Part shown: piece after piece, positions 60,525-64,000 of the stretch
How positions within the stretch are numbered: position 1 is the stretch's first letter
How the letters are laid out: each line of letters opens with the position of its first letter
Assembly (NCBI RefSeq): GCF_031846525.1
Contig: NZ_JAVRHM010000011.1
Location: 1-64,000 of the forward strand
Length of the DNA: 64,000 nucleotides
Reading direction: 5' to 3'
DNA from: Autumnicola patrickiae
GTDB lineage: Bacteria > Bacteroidota > Bacteroidia > Flavobacteriales > Flavobacteriaceae
Made by a program: the position numbers and the translations under genes
Notes under the pieces: generated by a model
What the model saw: the letters and a program-made list of their open reading frames with translations, nothing else
The model's database searches: none
What the model was told of the DNA's origin: nothing

Positions 60525-60631
60525 TTTGATTAGAAATTATTCAGGTTTAAATGTTTCCTTTTGAAGGTTTCAATCTTTATTTCAGGATTTACACCGTAAA
60601 ACTCATTTTACCTGAAACAAAGCCAGGCACC

Positions 60632-60652
60632 AAAAATGCCAGTTATCGTACT
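60632..60652 (+). repeat. Copy of the dispersed motif overlapping a gene end
   Basis: AAAAATGCCAGTTATCGTAC spans the last codons and stop of the minus-strand permease gene (stop at 60643-60645). Confidence 0.45.
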
Positions 60653-63198
60653 TCTTTCCGAAGCACCTCCAGCGGCGGACTTTTAATTACGCTTAAACTA
60701 TTTCCAACTCCAATAATCAGCACCAGCAAAGTGATTCCCGGGAAAAGGATTAAAAACGGAATCCATGAAGGTGTAAAAGGGGATTCAAACAGAAAGTAGG
60801 CGAGTAACTGGCTGCTTACCAGCGATAATAAAATGCCCGATAGGCTTCCTAAAATCCCTAGATACAAATATTCCAATGCTGTAATCTTCAGGATCTGACT
60901 ATTTTTAGCACCTATTGTTCTTAAAAGAACACTTTCCCTGATTCTCTGGTATTTGCTGGTCCGTACCGCTCCCAGCAATACAATTATTCCGGTAAGAATA
61001 CTAAAAAATGCCATAAAATTGATAAGCCAGGAGATCTTGTCGAGAATCCCTTCAATAACACTTAGTACCTGCCTTAAATCAATCACAGTAACATTCGGAA
61101 AGTTCTGCACCAGTTCCTGCTGCAATGCCGCTGAAGCGTTCTGGGTAGCTTTGGTCGTGAGTACCCTAAATTGCGGGGCTTCTTCCAGCACACCTTCAGG
61201 GAAAACTATTGAGAAGTTTAGCTGCATCCGTGCCCAGTCTACTGTGCGAACACTTCCGACCACAACAGGTAAGATCACGCCCTGAACATTAAATGTCAGT
61301 TCATCCCCAACCGTAACTTTAGCATCTTCAGCAAAATTATCACTAATGGAAATTGGCACCGGTTCGCCCTCTGTTTGTACTGAAGAAATCCATTCTCCCT
61401 GCGCAAGAGTTTCCGAAGCAATTAAAGAATCACGGTACGTCACCCGGAATTCGTGGTGTAGCACCCAGCCATTCACGCGGGAAGTGGTATCCTCCCTAAT
61501 TTCGTTTACAGATTTTCCTTTGATGCTCTGTACCCGCATCGTTACTATCGGGATATCGCTTAGTACCTCAAGCTCATTGCCGATAATTGCCTTTTTGACG
61601 GCCTCTCTTTGTTCACTCTGCACATCGAGCAGAATGATATTCGGACTCTCAGTTTGAGATTCAATTGTGGCCTGGGCCAGCAGGAGATCTTTGCTGAAGT
61701 ATAGCGTACTGATAAGAAAAGTACCTACTCCAATGGCCAAAATGAGCGTCAGCGTCTGATTTTGCGGCCTAAAAAGGTTAAGCAGGCTCTGCCGGGGCAC
61801 AAATCCCCAGGAACTCGGGAAAAACTTCTTAATTCCTTTCATAAAAAGCTGCGCAATGGCTGCGAGAATGGAGAAAGTAACAATTATACCGGCTACAAAG
61901 GCAAGGGAATATCGCCAATCCTCCAACAGCCAGTAGGAAAAAAGGAAAATGAATAAAAATATACCAAGACCTACAAAAATCCCTGCTTTTCCCGATTTTG
62001 ATGCACCTTCAGCCTGTACCCGCAAAGCCTGTAAAGGCGAAACATATAAAGTGCTCATTAATGGATATAGTGCGAACAAAACTGACATAAATATTCCGAG
62101 GAGAATACCCATAACTATTACCTGTCCCGAAAATGCCATTTCCACATCTACAGGTAAAAGATCCTGCAGGAAAAGCGGAAAAAGTTGCTGAAGCAGAAGT
62201 CCGGCGGCAGTACCAATGATGCCGCCTAAAAGTCCCATTGCAGCAATCTGTACGAGGTAAATTAAGAATGTTTGCCTTTGTGAGGCTCCCAGACATTTAA
62301 GCACTGCGACCGCGCGCAGTTTTCCTTTAATATAAATATTTATTGCACTGGCAATTCCCACACATCCCAGTAGAAGTGCTATAAATGCCACGAGGTTTAG
62401 AAATTTTCCAAAGTTTTCGTACCGCCGCCCCAGCCGCTCACTTGTGGAGGTATGCGTGTCGAGGTCGGCATCATTTTCGTCAAGGATAGGATCCAGCTCA
62501 TCATCCAGCTTCTCCATGTCGGTTTGAGGAGCGACAAAGTAATATTTATAATCTATGCGGCTTCCCGTTTGTACCAGTCCGGTTTCACTTATAAATTTAT
62601 ACGGAATAAGCACTGGTGGCGCCACAGAGCTGAAAAGCGATGTGCTTCCCGGCACAGATTTTAAAGCGCCCGAAATGGGCAAAGTGACATTTCCGATTTT
62701 TATACTGTCCCCAACTTTGATCCCCAGCTGCAGCATCAAAGTTTCATCTACTAAAGCGGCATTTTCTTGCTGGTATGCATTTGCCGCTGAAGTTGGTTCT
62801 GTTTCTACTATTCCGTAGTAGGGAAAACCTCCTTCGATTCCCCTTACCTGTACAAGTTTGGTGCCCTGATTACCGGGAAAGGCAGCCATAGAGGCAAAAC
62901 TTATTTCGCGTCCATCTGCGCCACCCAGGGAATCAATGACTTCAGTTACCCTTTCGTTTACCGGATTGTCACTGTCGATAATAAAATCGGCGCCCATCAG
63001 GGATTTCGATTGTAGCGCGATATTTTCTTTCAGCGTTTCTCCAAAAGATTGTATTGAGACCACCGCGGCGATTCCCAATACAATAGAAGCCATAAACAGG
63101 CTTAATTTCTTTCCGCTGGCTTTGCCGTCACGCCAGGCCATTTTTGCAATCCACCCAAAATTTGCTTTTTCAGGAATACTGTTCTCTTCGTTGCTCAT
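60643..63198 (-). CDS. ABC transporter permease with duplicated FtsX domains, YbbP-like
   Basis: 851 residues with about ten membrane segments in two FtsX-like blocks. The first has an N-terminal helix (SLFMASIVLGIAAVVSIQSFG), a MacB-type outer domain (about 60-240) and three helices around LVAFIALLLGCVGIASAINIYIKG. The second block has a further outer domain and three C-terminal helices (FMAFFSILTGIIVLLGAV, YLYLGILGSLSGILLSLVSS, LILFPGITLLVLIIGVGNSL). It pairs with the YbbA-like ATPase, whose gene it overlaps by 4 bases. In Proteobacteria YbbA/YbbP sits beside TesA; the role is thought to be envelope lipid-related. Confidence 0.88.
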   Translation of the reverse strand: MSNEENSIPEKANFGWIAKMAWRDGKASGKKLSLFMASIVLGIAAVVSIQSFGETLKENIALQSKSLMGADFIIDSDNPVNERVTEVIDSLGGADGREISFASMAAFPGNQGTKLVQVRGIEGGFPYYGIVETEPTSAANAYQQENAALVDETLMLQLGIKVGDSIKIGNVTLPISGALKSVPGSTSLFSSVAPPVLIPYKFISETGLVQTGSRIDYKYYFVAPQTDMEKLDDELDPILDENDADLDTHTSTSERLGRRYENFGKFLNLVAFIALLLGCVGIASAINIYIKGKLRAVAVLKCLGASQRQTFLIYLVQIAAMGLLGGIIGTAAGLLLQQLFPLFLQDLLPVDVEMAFSGQVIVMGILLGIFMSVLFALYPLMSTLYVSPLQALRVQAEGASKSGKAGIFVGLGIFLFIFLFSYWLLEDWRYSLAFVAGIIVTFSILAAIAQLFMKGIKKFFPSSWGFVPRQSLLNLFRPQNQTLTLILAIGVGTFLISTLYFSKDLLLAQATIESQTESPNIILLDVQSEQREAVKKAIIGNELEVLSDIPIVTMRVQSIKGKSVNEIREDTTSRVNGWVLHHEFRVTYRDSLIASETLAQGEWISSVQTEGEPVPISISDNFAEDAKVTVGDELTFNVQGVILPVVVGSVRTVDWARMQLNFSIVFPEGVLEEAPQFRVLTTKATQNASAALQQELVQNFPNVTVIDLRQVLSVIEGILDKISWLINFMAFFSILTGIIVLLGAVRTSKYQRIRESVLLRTIGAKNSQILKITALEYLYLGILGSLSGILLSLVSSQLLAYFLFESPFTPSWIPFLILFPGITLLVLIIGVGNSLSVIKSPPLEVLRKEVR

Positions 63199-63881
63199 AT
63201 TGCTGAATTTTCTTTTTCAACAATTTTTCCGCCCTTCAGTTTAAGAACATGTTCGGTTTTTTGTGCCAGTTCCAGGTCGTGAGTGACGATAACCAACGTA
63301 GTTCCTGCTTCCCTGTTAAGCTCAAAAAGTAATTGCTCTACCTTTGCGCCGGTTTCTGCATCCAGGTTTCCTGTAGGCTCATCGGCAAAAAGGATTTTTG
63401 GTGCGTTGGAAAAAGCCCTTGCCACAGCTACCCGTTGTTGTTCCCCGCCCGAAAGTTGGGAGGGATAATGATTAACCCGATCTCCGAGTCCGACTTTTTC
63501 CAGGAGCTCCTTTCCTTTTTTAGAAGCGTTTTTTGCACCCTGAAGTTCCAGTGGTACTGCAACATTTTCCAGTGCGGTAAGTGTTGGCAATAACTGGAAA
63601 TCCTGAAAAACAAAGCCTATGTTCCTGTTTCGCAGCAGTGCCCGTTCATCTTCATTAAGCGAACTTAATTCAGTTCCGCAAAGGGTGATGCTGCCGGAAT
63701 CTGCTCTGTCCAGTCCGGCACAAAGCCCCAGTAGCGTAGTTTTTCCGCTTCCGGACGGTCCCACAATGGCAAAAGTTTCACGTTCTTCTATATTAAAACT
63801 GATATCGTGCAGTACCGTCAGGTTTTTTGAGCCACTGGAATAGCTTTTTACAAGGTTGTGCACTTCTAATATTTTTGCCAT
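63195..63881 (-). CDS. ABC transporter ATPase, YbbA/LolD-like
   Basis: I chose the ATG at 63881 (MAKILEVHNLVKSYSSG), giving 228 residues; a TTG further upstream would only add nine. Walker A GPSGSGKTTLLG (about 36), signature LSGGEQQRVAVARA (about 145), Walker B ILFADEPTGNLD and switch His IVTHDLELA are all present. It energises the FtsX-type permease encoded next, with a 4-base overlap. The start is about 60 bases from a divergent lipoprotein gene. Confidence 0.93.
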   Translation of the reverse strand: MAKILEVHNLVKSYSSGSKNLTVLHDISFNIEERETFAIVGPSGSGKTTLLGLCAGLDRADSGSITLCGTELSSLNEDERALLRNRNIGFVFQDFQLLPTLTALENVAVPLELQGAKNASKKGKELLEKVGLGDRVNHYPSQLSGGEQQRVAVARAFSNAPKILFADEPTGNLDAETGAKVEQLLFELNREAGTTLVIVTHDLELAQKTEHVLKLKGGKIVEKENSAI

Positions 63882-63942
63882 CTTTAGTTTCTTTTTCAGG
63901 AAAGACAAAATAATGAAATGATTTCGATTTAATACCCCTGCT

Positions 63943-64000
63943 ATGAGAAACTTGATGCTGATTTTTCCGATGTTTTTTTTTCTTTCTTTTATTTCCTGTG
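63943..64000 (+). CDS. Start of a lipoprotein gene, probably TesA-like arylesterase (cut by the window end)
   Basis: ATG at 63943 gives MRNLMLIFPMFFFLSFISC, a lipoprotein signal peptide ending in a lipobox with its Cys at residue 19, then the window ends. Divergent placement beside ybbAP-like genes is the usual position of tesA-type SGNH esterases, so that identity is inferred from context only. No catalytic motif is visible yet. Confidence 0.5.
   Translation, partial: MRNLMLIFPMFFFLSFISC

Overview
The window is a 64 kb piece of a low-GC chromosome from a member of the Bacteroidota, almost certainly a marine-type Flavobacteriaceae. The evidence is the flavobacterial promoter pattern (a TTG/TTTG box, 19 bases, then TAnnTTTG) ahead of rpmE2, rpmH and mtaB, a carB without its C-terminal allosteric domain, DUF4199 and DUF4252 proteins, a 1222-residue purL, and a TonB-dependent B12 system with surface beta-propeller lipoproteins. 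The genus cannot be fixed from the sequence alone. I see no rRNA, tRNA, CRISPR array, prophage or intact insertion sequence. Most genes are ordinary chromosomal genes.

Layout. 1-7.6 kb: a truncated class-III aminotransferase, purL, a 1.4 kb gene-free array of palindromic repeats, and an rRNA cytosine methyltransferase, all genes on the minus strand. 7.7-10.5 kb: a BNR-type lipoprotein gene broken by an in-frame TGA, then an ECF sigma factor operon with a membrane protein and a secreted helical protein. 10.5-11.1 kb: a gene-free stretch holding a candidate small RNA with its own promoter, one stem-loop and a terminator hairpin. 11.1-16.2 kb: lipid/polysaccharide-type ABC exporter, phosphohexomutase, family 2 glycosyltransferase and a DUF4199 protein (minus strand). 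16.3-27.6 kb: rpmE2, a GlmU-like acyl/nucleotidyl transferase, mtaB, an alpha/beta hydrolase with a lytic transglycosylase, rpmH, carB and a DUF423 protein. 28-32.5 kb: a minus-strand run of SBF transporter, thioesterase, small membrane protein, serine hydrolase and RmuC.

32.5-40.2 kb is a vitamin B12 uptake locus. A BtuDCF-type ABC importer is divergent from a cobalamin riboswitch that leads into a BtuB-like TonB receptor and two BtuG-like beta-propeller lipoproteins. 40.4-47.8 kb holds an S41 protease, a second ECF sigma operon with two DUF4252 proteins, an RluE-type pseudouridine synthase, a small barrel-like protein and an M3 peptidase. 48.3-52.4 kb groups proteins related to quinone/electrophile stress: an MhqD-like hydrolase, an MhqO-like dioxygenase and WrbA.

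52.7-59.9 kb is a three-gene operon: a 1096-residue TPR plus MORN-repeat secreted protein, then two DUF3857 transglutaminase-like proteins. One keeps a Cys-His-Asp triad and the other has lost it. The window ends with a VOC protein, a YbbAP-type ABC system and the divergent start of a lipoprotein gene, probably TesA-like.

Across the window an approximately 21-base motif with partial two-fold symmetry (consensus AAAATGGCAATTWTCGRCCT) recurs about 20 times. It lies almost only between genes, alone or as the boundary of larger palindromic repeat units. This motif, the candidate small RNA and the MORN/transglutaminase operon are the parts I consider most worth following up.
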